A stretch of DNA of 64,000 nt from Paracoccus aminovorans (GTDB lineage Bacteria; Pseudomonadota; Alphaproteobacteria; Rhodobacterales; Rhodobacteraceae): NCBI RefSeq assembly GCF_001546115.1, contig NZ_KQ955208.1, positions 1,443,005 through 1,507,004 on the forward strand, in the 5' to 3' direction. The notes below the pieces were generated by a model. That model was not told the origin of the DNA, made no database searches, and saw only the letters and a program-made list of their open reading frames with translations. The position numbers were made by a program, and so were the translations under genes. Position 1 is the stretch's first letter. Every line of letters starts with the position of its first letter. Of the stretch, positions 43,353-50,413 are shown piece by piece.

Positions 43353-44368
43353 GGAAGCATGGTCGCAAGCCTCACGTCCGAGAGGTCAAGCCGGGGTTCG
43401 TCTATTTCTACCGCGGCGGCAAATACCTGCACCGCTTCACCGCGCCCGAGGGCACGGCCGAGTTCGACCGCCAGTATTGGGAGGTCATGAACGGCAGAAC
43501 CATGGAAGCAAAACGGTCCTGGTCGGCGGCTATCCAGATCCTTCGCGAATCGGATCGGTGGGCCGCGAAGTCGGTCCGCTATCGCCAGGACCTTGAGCCA
43601 GTGCTTGCCTATCTGGCCGAAAAGATCGGCAAGCGGGAGGTGTCCAGGCTGACGCAAGCCGACATTTACGAGGCGATGGACAAGAATAAGCATCGGGTCC
43701 GGTTCGCCAACTACATTCCTGTCGCGATCAGCATGATCGCCAAAGAGGTTATCCGACGGCGCTGGCTGGCGGATAACCCGGCCAAGGGTATCGAGCGGCT
43801 CGCTGTCCCGAAGGATCGGCAGCAACCGCATCTGCCCTGGCCCGATGCGGCCGTAAAGAAATGGCGGGCCGAGGCCGGGCCTATGGAACGTCTGATATTC
43901 GAGATCGGCGTGGGCAGCGTCCAGCGCCCCGGCGACTGGGTGGGCTTCACCTGGGGCGCCTATGACCCGGCCGGCGACGGCACGCTGAGCCTTCGCCAAA
44001 GCAAGGGAGGCAAGCCCCTGATCCTGCCCTGCACCGAAACCCTGAAAGCAGCGCTGGACGCCGCGAAGGCAGCTCTGCCCTTCGCGCCCCTGCCGTCCCG
44101 ACACATCATCACCAAGCAGGACGGCAGCCGGATGGATTACCGGCGCATGGCCGAGGTGATGCTGGCCGAGCGGCGGCGCCTCGGGCTGGAGGCCTATGAC
44201 CTGCATGCTCTTCGCTATCGCGGGGTGATGGAGCTAGCCTGGGCCGGCTGCGACGACGACGAGATCATGTCCTACAGCGGCCACAGCACCAAAGCCATGG
44301 TGCGGAAATATGCCGGTGAGGCCCGGCAGATCATGCGGGCAAAGCAAGCCCGTGCCAAGCGATCCTGA
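43349..44368 (+). CDS. Tyrosine-recombinase integrase of element 1
   Basis: A 339-residue protein. The N-terminal arm and core-binding domains are followed by the catalytic domain: GSVQRPGDWVGFTW (first Arg), SKGGKPLILP (Lys beta-hairpin), LHALRYRGVMELAW (HxxR) and GHSTKAMVRKY (His, catalytic Tyr). It starts with GTG, with GGAGGG upstream, and overlaps the xis-like gene. It lies about 50 bp from the attR repeat, so it should catalyse integration at the tRNA-Cys anticodon loop. Confidence 0.92.
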   Translation: MRKHGRKPHVREVKPGFVYFYRGGKYLHRFTAPEGTAEFDRQYWEVMNGRTMEAKRSWSAAIQILRESDRWAAKSVRYRQDLEPVLAYLAEKIGKREVSRLTQADIYEAMDKNKHRVRFANYIPVAISMIAKEVIRRRWLADNPAKGIERLAVPKDRQQPHLPWPDAAVKKWRAEAGPMERLIFEIGVGSVQRPGDWVGFTWGAYDPAGDGTLSLRQSKGGKPLILPCTETLKAALDAAKAALPFAPLPSRHIITKQDGSRMDYRRMAEVMLAERRRLGLEAYDLHALRYRGVMELAWAGCDDDEIMSYSGHSTKAMVRKYAGEARQIMRAKQARAKRS

Positions 44369-44417
44369 CCCGAGAACGGAACAGGACCAGAACATGAAAG
44401 TGATAACCGGAGTGATA

Positions 44418-44501
44418 ACCCCCTTGACCGCGCGCCCCGAAAACCCTAGCAAACCCGAGGCTCCGGCGGGTTGGCGGAGAGGTTACGCAGCGGATTGCAA
44501 A
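44418..44501. repeat. attR: second copy of the 84-bp direct repeat
   Basis: Perfect match to 34581-34664. This copy continues into a complete tRNA-Cys, so element 1 supplies, or kept, the promoter region and 5' half of the functional tRNA. Confidence 0.93.
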
Positions 44502-44538
44502 TCCGTGAAGACCGGTTCGATTCCGGTACCCGCCTCCA
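44465..44538 (+). tRNA. tRNA-Cys (anticodon GCA)
   Basis: Acceptor GGCGGGT / ACCCGCC, anticodon loop TTGCAAA with GCA, T arm ACCGGTTCGATTCCGGT, discriminator T and encoded CCA at 44536-44538. It is the integration target of both mobile elements. Its 5' half is duplicated at 34628-34664 and its 3' half at 48302-48348. Confidence 0.96.
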
Positions 44539-44588
44539 AGTCTTTTCAAGAGCTTGTGCCATTTCGGGCTTTCCCCTCATTCCGGCGT

Positions 44589-45133
44589 TTACAGTTTCGT
44601 TCTCTTTGCGCGCCCTTTCGCTTGTGCAAGCTTGACCAAAATGCTGTCCGATTCATCCGGCGAGACGCGGGCGTAATGCGCGATTACGGCTGCCGCGTAA
44701 CGCACCGACCAGCCCATGTGCGAGGCGATATGCGCCAGTTCAAGCCCCGCATTCAGCAGACGTGTAGCAGGGGTCCCCCGCGTGTCCTGGAGCCGCAGAT
44801 CATACCCTAGAGCTTCGGGTGTCAGCCCCGCCTTGTTTCGCCAGTAGCGCAGGCCTGTCCGAGGCGTGACGGCCGGTCATGGCCCGCCCGCGATCGCTGA
44901 CCAGGATCAACATGCGGTCGACCGGCGTGGCATTGATCAGCGCGACCATGGCCGGCGCGATCGGAATCGTGGCAGTGCGCTTGCGCTTGTTCGTCCTGAT
45001 GCGAATGCGGCGTCCTTGCGGCGTCTTCCCGATCTGGTTGCGATGCAGGCGCACCAGGTCGGCCGGCCGCAGCCCGGTTTCGCAGCCGGCCGTAAGGATG
45101 CGCTGCACCCACTCTGGCGAATGCACGCAGCTA
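44589..45133 (-). pseudogene. Tyrosine-recombinase integrase remnant of element 2
   Basis: The catalytic domain only. AGCETGLRPADLVRLHRNQI contains the first Arg and TNKRKRTATIPIA the Lys hairpin. Then a single extra C in AGGCCTGCG (about 44848) shifts the frame; the rest, YDLRLQDTRGTPATRLLNAG and AAVIAHYARVSP with the Tyr, is in another frame down to the TAA at 44589. The N-terminal domain is missing because the gene is joined to cas3. Inactive as it stands. Confidence 0.8.
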
Positions 45134-46740
45134 TCCAGCCCCGCCTCGGCCCGCCAGCCCTTGGGAAACGACAGATCCACGCCCGCCTCGATCAGGCTGG
45201 TCGCGATCAGCCGGCAGGGCACGCCGGATTTCAAGCGCGCGCGGATCTCTTCCAGAATCGCCCGCCGATGCACCGGATACTGCCGCGTGGTTAGGTGGAC
45301 CAGCCCCTCGAGTTCCTCGGCCTTGGCCGCGTTGAACAGGTCCAATGCATGGCCACGGCTGTTGACGATGACCATCCCTTGTGGCGTATCGCGCAATGCC
45401 TCGATCAGGGCAGCGTCGTCCATCTCGCCGCCCTGCACGATGCCGGCGCGGCGCAATTCGTAGGCAAGCCGCACCGGATCAGGCGCCAGTTCGCGCCCCT
45501 CCAGCGGCAAGCCGCCCTGCTTCAGCTGGCGGCTGTCGAAGGCGGGTTGCGTCGCCGTGCAAAGCACCACCGAACAGCCGTAATGCGCGCAAAGCGTGTC
45601 AATCATCCGTAGCGCGGGCATCAGAAGCTTGCGTGGCAGGGCCTGCGCCTCGTCCAGCACGATCACCGACCCGGCGATATTGTGCAGCTTGCGGCAGCGC
45701 GAGGGCCGCGCCGCGAAAAGGCTTTCAAAGAACTGCACATTGGTCGTGACGACCAGAGGCGCGGCCCAGTCCTCCATGGCGAGGCGCAGCTTGTCCTTGC
45801 GCTCCGGGTCGGTCCTTTCGTCGTCGATGGCCGAATGATGCTCCAACACCGCATCGCCGAAAAGCCCGCGGAAAATGGCCGCGGTCTGGTCGATGATCGA
45901 GGTATAAGGGATCGCGAAGATAATCCTGCGATGCCCATAACGTGCCGCGTGGTCCAGCGCAAAGCCCAGTGAAGCCAGCGTCTTGCCGCCGCCGGTGGGC
46001 ACGGTCAGCGTGAAAAGCCCCGGCGCCATCGCCGCAGCCTGCCGGACATGGATCAGGATCTCGGCGCGCAGGCGGTTGATGCGGCCATTCTGGCGAAATC
46101 CCGCCATATGCGCATCGAAGGCGTCTCTCCATTCCGGCAACAGATCGGCCAGGGCCGGCCAGTCGCGATCCGGCCGCGTGCCGTTCAGCCCGGCATAGAA
46201 GGACTCGGTGTCACGGAAATCCGCGTCGACCAGACAGGAAAACACCATGCGCGCCGCGACCGACAGGTCGAAGCCGCAAGATGCCGGGCGCATCAGCTCA
46301 GCCAGCTCCCTGGCAACCGGGCCAAAATCTGGGCTGGCCGCGGCCGAGATTTCCGGCGCGATCGGGTCGCGGAAGGCATCGAGCCGGCGCTCCATACTGC
46401 TGTCGGCGCCATGGCGATCAGGCAACCCGGCGTGATGGCCCAGGATGGCATAGCCGATCACTTCAGAAATTGGTCGCAAACCGGCAGGCGTCCGGGCATG
46501 CAGCAGGGCAGCCCCAGCCGTCGAATGATCCACACGCAATTTTTCGCCGGACAGGACACGATCAAAGGCGGGGTCATATTTGCCAAAGTCATGGAAAAGG
46601 CCAGCCATATCCGCCGCTGCCCGCAACCCGAGGGGTGCAGCTCGCTCGGCAGCCAGAGCAGCCGTATTTTCGAGATGGTCGGTCAGCAATTGCCAATCGC
46701 TTCGATCCTCACGAATACCCGTATGCGCATAGTATTTCAA
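44800..46740 (-). CDS. cas3: Truncated type I-C Cas3 (HD nuclease-helicase) fused in frame to an integrase fragment
   Basis: A 646-codon chimera. Residues 1 to about 535 are Cas3 of the I-C kind: MKYYAHTGIREDRSDWQLLT, LFHDFGKYDPAF (HD), DHSTAGAALLHA, LGHHAGLPDRHG, helicase TVPTGGGKTLASL (I), VLDEAQALP (II), LCTATQPAF (III) and TSLIEAGVDLSFP (V). At WRAEAGLDS, where motif VI should follow, the sequence switches to CVHSPEWVQRILTAGCETGL, the integrase domain, and stops at 44800. Cas5, Cas8c, Cas7, Cas4, Cas1 and Cas2 and any CRISPR array are absent. Interference function is not expected. Confidence 0.85.
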   Translation of the reverse strand: MKYYAHTGIREDRSDWQLLTDHLENTAALAAERAAPLGLRAAADMAGLFHDFGKYDPAFDRVLSGEKLRVDHSTAGAALLHARTPAGLRPISEVIGYAILGHHAGLPDRHGADSSMERRLDAFRDPIAPEISAAASPDFGPVARELAELMRPASCGFDLSVAARMVFSCLVDADFRDTESFYAGLNGTRPDRDWPALADLLPEWRDAFDAHMAGFRQNGRINRLRAEILIHVRQAAAMAPGLFTLTVPTGGGKTLASLGFALDHAARYGHRRIIFAIPYTSIIDQTAAIFRGLFGDAVLEHHSAIDDERTDPERKDKLRLAMEDWAAPLVVTTNVQFFESLFAARPSRCRKLHNIAGSVIVLDEAQALPRKLLMPALRMIDTLCAHYGCSVVLCTATQPAFDSRQLKQGGLPLEGRELAPDPVRLAYELRRAGIVQGGEMDDAALIEALRDTPQGMVIVNSRGHALDLFNAAKAEELEGLVHLTTRQYPVHRRAILEEIRARLKSGVPCRLIATSLIEAGVDLSFPKGWRAEAGLDSCVHSPEWVQRILTAGCETGLRPADLVRLHRNQIGKTPQGRRIRIRTNKRKRTATIPIAPAMVALINATPVDRMLILVSDRGRAMTGRHASDRPALLAKQGGADTRSSRV

Positions 46741-47039
46741 AATCTTCCCTCCTCCAGCCGCAAGCTATTGGCTGGTAATGATTCGAGCAACGAGTGCTAT
46801 CAACGTTTGGGGCAGAGCTGCTCCAACCCGCAAACCAGTGCGCCAGGCCTCAACCTTCATGCTCGGCGTGGCCGCATTCTTCATGCTGTTTGCGGGCAGC
46901 ATTGGCCTGTTCCTGCGCTATGTGATCCCCCGGATGCAGGAAAGCTGGTATCGGTGAGAGCCGCGAAACGGAAACCAACCGCCGGCCCGAAGCGCACCTC
47001 GATCTGCCTCAGCACCGAGGCGCACAAATCGCTGCGGAT
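46741..47039. other. Junk segment with protein-coding scraps upstream of cas3
   Basis: Plus-strand scraps are visible: a membrane-helix fragment around 46853-46957 (FMLGVAAFFMLFAGSIGLFL then RYVIPRMQESWYR and stop) and, from GTG 46956, the start of a small basic protein (VRAAKRKPTAGPKRTSICLS TEAHKSLRIE) that runs into the relaxase remnant. No CRISPR repeats and no promoter are evident. Confidence 0.5.
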
Positions 47040-47582
47040 AGAGCCCGGAAGTCCTCATGGCAGCGCCTGGCGTCCATGCGCATATTGTTATCTGCACATA
47101 GGTGCACGGCCAGAACATGCACATGTGGATGGGCTGCGTCGATGCTCGACGATGCTCAGCACCTCGGCCCCGTTCTGCGCCGCATCGGCCTTGGCAAAGG
47201 CGATCACGTCCCTGCACCAGCGCAGATACTCAGCCTGGTCCATGTCCTCGACCGGATCGGGAAAGCTGAAGACGCTGCCGATCATCACATGGGTATCGAC
47301 GCGGATGCCGCGCAGATCGTCCTTGCGATCCGGCTGCTCCTTGCGCAGTTGACGCAGCAGCTTGTTCTATTCGGCGATGCGCTGTTCGATCACGGCGACC
47401 ACCTCTGAAGGCCGCATGCCTTCGAGGATGGTGGGCGGCTGCGGGTTCGCGACATGCGGACAGGCTCCCTCCAGCCGCTCGGCCTCATCCGCGACATCAC
47501 GGACCGGGCGGCTCTTGCTGTTGCCCTTGCGCGAATAGATCTGCTTGTGCGCGAAGATGGATTTCCCAGTACGCTCAGACAT
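47040..47582 (-). pseudogene. MobV/Pre-like relaxase remnant
   Basis: Starts MSERTGKSIFAHKQIYSRKG at 47582 and reads ACPHVANPQPPTILEGM to IEQRIAE, where an amber codon at 47367 (CAG to TAG likely) interrupts it. The same frame resumes with NKLLRQLRKEQPDRKDDLRG and FSFPDPVEDMDQAEYLRWC and LSIVEH. A frameshift near 47140 leads to HPHVHVLAVHLCADNNMRMD, the His-rich motif of plasmid recombination/mobilisation enzymes. The 3' part is lost. Confidence 0.7.
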
Positions 47583-48160
47583 AACGCAATCCTTCGCTGA
47601 AGCCTGCGGCGCGCACTTCGCTGCGGGAAACCAGCTCCAGGTCCAGCGCCATGCGGACCTGTCCAACGCTCAGAATCCGGCACAGGGGGTGACGGGATTT
47701 GATCCAGTCGGCAGTTTTTGCCGCATGCGCCGGGGTCGGTTTCTGAGGCGGTTCCGGCTCGTCCCCGATGTAATCGCGCCAGCGGCCCACCCTGAACCAG
47801 TTATCCGAGAAGCAGACCTTTGAGCGCGTATAGCCTGCGGTCTCCAGCGCATAGCACTTGCCCGACCTCCTGCATGGCAGCCTCGACGTGGTGCAGGCAG
47901 GCCGCTTCATTGCGGCATCGGTCGGCGGGATAGGCCTTCAATATCTCCAGAGATTCCGCCGCCGCCTCGCGTGCACGCGCGCGCGAAGGTGGTTTATGGA
48001 TGGTTTCAGGATGGTTTGGGGTCCGCTGTGGACGGGGTACCGGGTCCGCAGCGGACCCCGTTCCGGGTTCACGGCAGACCCCGTCCTCTGTGTACCCCGT
48101 CTCATCATCGGGTTCGGCAATGCCGTCACTGATTGCCAAGATCGTCTCTTCATGGCTCAT
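47575..48160 (-). pseudogene. Frameshifted helix-turn-helix replication-initiator-like gene of element 2
   Basis: Two overlapping frames make one plausible protein. The first, from ATG 48160, reads MSHEETILAISDGIAEPDDE, RARAREAAAESLEILKAYPA and DRCRNEAACLHHVEAAMQEVG. The second continues from about 47860 with CYALETAGYTRSKVCFSDNW, FRVGRWRDYIGD and RHPLCRILSVGQV to the stop at 47575. I associate the TRSKVCFSDNWFR block with C-termini of phage/plasmid HTH initiators. The N-terminal HTH domain is missing. The relaxase start overlaps its end by 8 bases. Confidence 0.5.
48020..48080. repeat. Iteron-like palindromes inside the element 2 initiator remnant
   Basis: Three units at a 23-bp period: 48020-48034 (GTCC-GCTGT-GGAC core), 48043-48057 (perfect GGTCCGCAGCGGACC) and 48066-48080 (degenerate GGTTCACGGCAGACC). 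Layout and spacing match the array in element 1. Confidence 0.65.
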
Positions 48161-48301
48161 ACCGGCACCCCATCACTGACAGGGTTGCGACCAGCTGCAT
48201 CGGCCGAGCCGTTTACCGTCGAAACGTAAGCCGTTGATTCATCACCGTGAACAAAGCAGGGACGTTTACAGAGCTTGCCTTTGCTTTCAGCAACCGGGGC
48301 A
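48161..48301. other. Non-coding segment between initiator remnant and tRNA-Cys fragment
   Basis: About 140 bases upstream of the minus-strand initiator remnant. It should have held the lost 5' part of that gene or its promoter. No feature recognised. Confidence 0.4.
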
Positions 48302-48348
48302 GGATTGCAAATCCGTGAAGACCGGTTCGATTTCGATCCCCGCCTCCA
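48302..48348. repeat. Diverged 3' half of tRNA-Cys (att site at the right end of element 2)
   Basis: Bases 48302-48332 are identical to 44492-44522 (anticodon stem-loop to T loop). From 48333 to 48348 there are three substitutions relative to the tRNA, which break the T stem and acceptor, although CGCCTCCA is kept. Interpreted as the ancestral chromosomal 3' half, no longer under selection. Confidence 0.85.
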
Positions 48349-48559
48349 ATGTAATTTGCAATCAATTGATTCTCCTTGTGATTTGTGAATGTTGGATTTT
48401 CTACCGCTTGCGCGACGGAACCGTGCACCCGCCTGTGCGCCGAGCGGCCTGGCCGCCAGGTCCCTGAAAGCCTGATCGCGCCGCCTTGGACCGCGCCTCT
48501 CCGGCTTGCCTCTGCCGTCGAACCTCGCCTCCGGCAGCGCCCTGCTCACGTCGGGACAG
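48349..48559. other. Intergenic region between the att remnant and the protease gene
   Basis: About 210 bases without a convincing gene. Long frames on the minus strand here run across the tRNA fragment and are not credible. Confidence 0.4.
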
Positions 48560-49825
48560 TCACGCGCCGCAGCCGCTTGCGGGTTGCACCAGTCCATGAC
48601 CAAAAACCTCGTCCGGGCCGGGCCGGCCTAGATCGCGGGCCCTTTCCTGCAGGCGCGCCCGCGCCTGGGCGGGGGTCAGACCGGCTTCGGATTGCAGCAG
48701 CAGGGCCGCGGCCGCCGTGACGAAGGGCGCGGCGAACGAGGTTCCGGTCTTGGTCCGCGCCCCGCTGATCGAGGCGGCGGTCCAGACGTCGACCCCCGGC
48801 GCCGCCAGGTCGATATGGCTGCCCCGGTTCGCGCGGCGATAGACCTGGCTGCGGCGGTCGACGGCGGTGACGGCGATCACCGGCCCATAGCCTGCGGGAA
48901 AGGCGGGCTTCGCCGCGGGGCCGCCATTTCCCGCCGCCGCCACCAGCAGGATGCCCTGCCGGTCCATCTCCCGGATCTGGCCGCCAAGCGCCTGGTTCGC
49001 CGGTCCGGCCAGCGACAGGTTAACGATCTGCACCTTCTGGCTGGCCAGATAGTCCAGCGCCTCGACCAGGGCGAAGGCGTCGGCGCGCTCGTCCTGTTTG
49101 GCCTTGTGGAAGGCATCCACCGCGATCAGTTCCGCATCGGGGACCAGGCCAGGGCTGCGGCTGTCGCTGCGCCCCACCAGCAGGGCGGCGACGGCGGTGC
49201 CATGCACCGCGTCCGAAGCGGCACGCTTGCCGCCGGGCTCGATCTGGTGAACCCGCAGCCTGGCATGTTCCAACGCGGCGTGATCGGCGTTCACACCGGT
49301 ATCGACCATGCCGATCCGCACCGTCTTGCCGCAGCCGCCTTGGATCGCGGGCCAGGCGATCATCTGCCGCGCCGGGCAATCGCCGCCGGAGCAGACCGCC
49401 GCCCCGCCCGGCCGATAATAGTGGTTGAAATCCGCCGCCGTGGCCGAGCCGATCTGCCGCACGCGCTGGCGGGCGGCTGGCATCGTCAGCCCGGCGGGTT
49501 TGCGCAGCCGGTGCATCGGCTGGCCATTGGCCAGGGTGACGGTGCGCAGCAGCCGGAACCCCTCGGCCTGCAAGCGCTGCAGGTCGGCCGGCGACAGCCC
49601 GCGGGCGATGACCTCGTCCGGGGCCCGGACCGGCAAGGGCGCGGCACGCAGGGCGGCGGGGGCCACAGGGCGGCGGCGCACCGGCGCATCATCGTCATCG
49701 TCCCGGTCGTCGTCGTCATCGGCCCAGGCCGCCGATGGCCCCCAGCCCGACGATTGCGGCATGGCGCCGATGGTCAGCGCGACCAGGAACAGGGCAAGGA
49801 ACGCAAGGGCACGCGGCAGGATCAT
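48560..49825 (-). CDS. Subtilisin-like serine protease (S8 family), exported
   Basis: A 421-residue protein with a signal peptide (LAFLALFLVALTIGAMPQS), an unusual acidic block (ADDDDDRDDDDDAPVRRR), a ~110-residue N-terminal region and the catalytic domain with RIGMVDTGVN (Asp), DAVHGTAVAALL (His), LVAAAGNGG (Asn) and TGTSFAAP (Ser). ATG 49825 has GGAG 12 bases upstream and starts the signal peptide; a further ATG at 49867 is less likely. It is divergent from an ECF sigma gene, an arrangement that suggests sigma-dependent expression or a proteolytic link to the anti-sigma factor (inference). Confidence 0.9.
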   Translation of the reverse strand: MILPRALAFLALFLVALTIGAMPQSSGWGPSAAWADDDDDRDDDDDAPVRRRPVAPAALRAAPLPVRAPDEVIARGLSPADLQRLQAEGFRLLRTVTLANGQPMHRLRKPAGLTMPAARQRVRQIGSATAADFNHYYRPGGAAVCSGGDCPARQMIAWPAIQGGCGKTVRIGMVDTGVNADHAALEHARLRVHQIEPGGKRAASDAVHGTAVAALLVGRSDSRSPGLVPDAELIAVDAFHKAKQDERADAFALVEALDYLASQKVQIVNLSLAGPANQALGGQIREMDRQGILLVAAAGNGGPAAKPAFPAGYGPVIAVTAVDRRSQVYRRANRGSHIDLAAPGVDVWTAASISGARTKTGTSFAAPFVTAAAALLLQSEAGLTPAQARARLQERARDLGRPGPDEVFGHGLVQPASGCGA

Positions 49826-49921
49826 CGGACGACTCCAGACGGTTTCTGGACATTCTACGTTCATCACTTTCTATTATTCCCCGGTTTCGTCAATTTTTCG
49901 GTTTCGGGGAGATGGCATCTG
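49826..49921. promoter_or_regulatory. Divergent promoter region of protease and ECF sigma genes
   Basis: Ninety-six bases, AT-richer than the surroundings (TTCTATTATTCC and CAATTTTTCGG). It probably holds an ECF-type promoter for one or both genes; no consensus could be assigned. GGGGAGATGG near its end is the sigma ribosome binding site. Confidence 0.4.
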
Positions 49922-50413
49922 ATGGACGCGGCCTTTGCCGAGGCGCTGATCGCGCTGCTGCCCAATTTGCGGCGCTATGCCCTGTCGCTGACCCGGCGAC
50001 CCGATCAGGCCGACGATCTGGTGCAGCAGACGGTCGAGCGGGCGATTGCCGGCGCCTCGGGCTATGATCCGGCCCAGCGGCTGGAACCATGGCTGTTCCG
50101 CATCATGCGCAACGGCTTCATCGACCAGACCCGGCGCGTCCGCAGCGCGGGTGTTCATGTCGATGTCCATGACATGCCCGAGGCGCTGCCGACCGATCCC
50201 GGCCCGGCGCTGGAGGCGCGGCTGATGCTGCGCAGCGTCGAGGCGGCGATGGCCGAACTTTCGCCCGAACAGCGCGAGATCCTGCATCTCGTCTGCGTCG
50301 AGGAGATGAGCTATGCCGAGACCGCGCGCATCCTGGACATCCCGCAGGGCACGGTGATGAGCCGGCTGTCCCGCGCCCGCCTCGCGCTTTCCGAAAGATT
50401 GGGAATAAGATGA
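49922..50413 (+). CDS. ECF-type RNA polymerase sigma factor
   Basis: A 163-residue two-domain sigma factor. Region 2: LLPNLRRYALSLTRRPDQAD, DLVQQTVERAI and LEPWLFRIMRNGFID. Region 4: LSPEQREILHLVCVEEMSYA then ETARILDIPQGTVMSRLSRA, a clear helix-turn-helix. Its stop overlaps the start of the next gene (ATGA), which encodes a membrane protein with anti-sigma features. Targets unknown; the divergent protease is the best candidate. Confidence 0.93.
   Translation: MDAAFAEALIALLPNLRRYALSLTRRPDQADDLVQQTVERAIAGASGYDPAQRLEPWLFRIMRNGFIDQTRRVRSAGVHVDVHDMPEALPTDPGPALEARLMLRSVEAAMAELSPEQREILHLVCVEEMSYAETARILDIPQGTVMSRLSRARLALSERLGIR

Larger units (their letters stand above)
34581..44501. mobile_element. 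Element 1: integrated phage-satellite-like element or deleted prophage at tRNA-Cys
   Basis: About 9.9 kb bounded by the 84-bp direct repeat, with a tyrosine integrase next to its right end. Contents from left: initiator with internal palindromes, Nu1-like DNA-binding protein, capsid-like protein, small head-tail genes and a GpZ-like protein, BrnTA, Arc-type repressors split by an IS5-family insertion, a run of short overlapping genes including an AlpA-like and an Xis-like one, then int. The structural genes keep lambda order (Nu1, E, F-like, Z), but large terminase, portal, protease and tail genes are absent. Confidence 0.85.
44502..48332. mobile_element. Element 2: decayed integrative mobilizable element carrying a cas3 remnant
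   Basis: Lies between the 3' half of tRNA-Cys (44492-44522) and a 31-bp identical copy at 48302-48332. Reading on the minus strand it contains a broken initiator, a broken relaxase, a cut cas3 and a broken integrase next to the tRNA. No gene in it appears intact. Confidence 0.7.

Noticed and set aside
44539-48301. CRISPR array next to the cas3 remnant
   Set aside because: I looked for 28-37-nt direct repeats with regular spacers on both sides of cas3 and found none; the locus has lost its array and adapter genes.
48157-48603. Minus-strand frame of 148 codons
   Set aside because: It runs across the tRNA-Cys 3' fragment and has no domain or ribosome site.
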